Translations under genes and position numbers: made by a program
DNA from: Trueperella bialowiezensis
Lineage (GTDB): Bacteria; Actinomycetota; Actinomycetes; Actinomycetales; Actinomycetaceae
Length of the DNA: 64,000 nt
NCBI RefSeq assembly: GCF_900637955.1
Contig: NZ_LR134476.1
Span: 1,922,001 to 1,986,000 of the forward strand
Direction: 5' to 3'
Shown here: piece by piece, positions 63,249 to 64,000 of the stretch
How positions within the stretch are numbered: the first letter of the stretch is position 1
How the letters are laid out: every line of letters begins with the position of its first letter
Notes under the pieces: model-generated
The model's input: the letters and a program-made list of their open reading frames with translations, nothing else
Told to the model about the DNA's origin: nothing
The model's database searches: none

Positions 63249-63968
63249 ATGAATAGTTTAACCATCAAAGCCGACAGCCTTGTGCAAGGCTACGGGAGAA
63301 AAGAGGTTTTACACTCATTAACGTTTGCACTCTCCGGGGCGAAATTGGTCGGCCTCTTGGGCCCTAACGGTGCAGGCAAGTCAACGTTAATTAAAACGCT
63401 CACCACACAGTATTCTCCGCAGGCCGGCGAGCTTAGTGTGTTAGGCGTTGACGTTCGTGACAAGGCGAGCGTACGCGTGCTACGCAAGTCAATCGGTTAC
63501 TTGCCGCAGAATCATCAGGCGGATATGTCGTTCACTACCCAAGAATTTGTTGAGTATGCGCTGTGGATGCGTGAGTACAACGGTTCCCTCATTGGCGCAG
63601 CCCAAGAAGCGTTAGAAAAGGTGGAGCTGACCGACGAGGCTAGCACCAGGCTGTCAAAGCTCTCTGGGGGCATGTATCAGCGAGCAGGAATTGCTGCTGC
63701 ATTAGCCGGACAGCCACCCTTACTTGTCCTTGATGAGCCGACTGTGGGACTCGATCCGAAGCAACGCTCGCAATTCCGCCGCTTGCTTCGTTCACTTTCC
63801 AACTCACTGTGCATTTTAAGCACACATCTCGTCGAAGATGTTCATGTACTAGCCGATGATCTCATTGTTATGAACAATGGATCGATCAGCTATTGTGGAC
63901 CATCAACGTTCCCGGCTTCAAATAGCATTGAAGAGCTGGAGAAGCATTATGAGCAACTTCTCGGCTAG
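63249..63968 (+). CDS. ABC transporter ATP-binding protein
   Basis: 239 residues from ATG 63249 with AAGGG eight bases before (GTG 63240 is an alternative). Walker A GPNGAGKST, Q-loop in IGYLPQNH, signature KLSGGMYQRAGIA, Walker B LLVLDEPTVGLDPKQR and the switch His in LSTHLVED. Type typical of bacteriocin, antibiotic or small-peptide export/immunity systems. Couples to the preceding permease and overlaps the next start by 20 bases. Confidence 0.9.
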   Translation: MNSLTIKADSLVQGYGRKEVLHSLTFALSGAKLVGLLGPNGAGKSTLIKTLTTQYSPQAGELSVLGVDVRDKASVRVLRKSIGYLPQNHQADMSFTTQEFVEYALWMREYNGSLIGAAQEALEKVELTDEASTRLSKLSGGMYQRAGIAAALAGQPPLLVLDEPTVGLDPKQRSQFRRLLRSLSNSLCILSTHLVEDVHVLADDLIVMNNGSISYCGPSTFPASNSIEELEKHYEQLLG

Positions 63969-64000
63969 GCAGTGGAATCACAGTTTGCTTTTCCTGCGCA
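63949..64000 (+). CDS. Start of a further gene of the ABC locus (cut by window end)
   Basis: ATG at 63949 inside the ATPase gene, preceded by GGAGAAG; 17 codons are visible (MSNFSARQWNHSLLFLR). The strong overlap suggests translational coupling, and a second permease would be the usual partner, but too little is visible to say. Confidence 0.5.
   Translation, partial: MSNFSARQWNHSLLFLR

Noticed and set aside
1-64000. CRISPR array or restriction-modification system
   Set aside because: No regularly spaced short repeats, cas genes, methylase or nuclease genes of such systems were seen.

Overview
The window is a chromosomal segment of a moderately GC-rich actinobacterium. Gene order and content (an RNase E/G gene followed by rplU-rpmA-obgE-proB, a cydABDC cluster, VKOR-type oxidase, LPXTG surface adhesins, a DtxR/IdeR-type iron box) fit the Actinomycetaceae (Trueperella/Arcanobacterium-like). 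This is inferred from content, not from a search.

Layout. 1-7.4 kb (minus strand): the start of a GAF-domain sensor kinase, then cydC, cydD, cydB and cydA for cytochrome bd oxidase. 7.8-19.3 kb (mostly plus): RNase E/G, ribosomal proteins L21 and L27, ObgE, proline biosynthesis (proB, proA), a luciferase-like protein, thioredoxin, nadD, rsfS and a histidine phosphatase, ending in tRNA-Ala(GGC). 19.4-27.3 kb: an accessory island just after the tRNA. It has two copies of a ~410-bp non-coding block, a terminase small-subunit relic, unrecognised genes, a truncated duplicate of one of them, and an LPXTG adhesin whose start is thrown out of frame by a run of nine G. 27.4-31.1 kb: an ABC exporter operon under a perfect DtxR/IdeR box, and a double-hotdog thioesterase. 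31.4-35 kb: a second, intact paralogous LPXTG adhesin with a Pro-Thr stalk, a small co-transcribed gene and a membrane protein. 35-45 kb: one-carbon and methionine genes (gcvH, gcvT, gcvP, an RNA uracil methyltransferase, fhs, metQ-metI-metN). 45-61.4 kb: GH3 glycosidase, AzlC/AzlD, thymidine kinase, purine nucleoside phosphorylase, AI-2E family transporter, a Gln/Tyr/Gly-repeat membrane protein, HAD phosphatase, VKOR, HIT protein, leuS, aldose-epimerase-like protein, comEA and comEC. 61.5-64 kb: a second accessory locus with a small secreted four-cysteine protein, an ABC permease and an ABC ATPase; it runs off the end.

How the parts connect. VKOR probably supports oxidative folding of exported proteins. 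The two adhesins are built for sortase anchoring, but no sortase gene is in the window. The most notable signals are: (i) a probable phase-variation switch (G9) in the signal-peptide region of the first adhesin; (ii) a duplicated non-coding block whose 31-bp palindromic core is exactly inverted between the copies; (iii) a three-member family of ~65-78-bp hairpin elements, each sitting between convergent genes; (iv) the uncharacterised secreted-peptide/ABC locus behind comEC. All four single-base frame disruptions I saw lie in accessory or exported functions, while the many housekeeping genes are intact. That favours biology over sequencing error but does not prove it.
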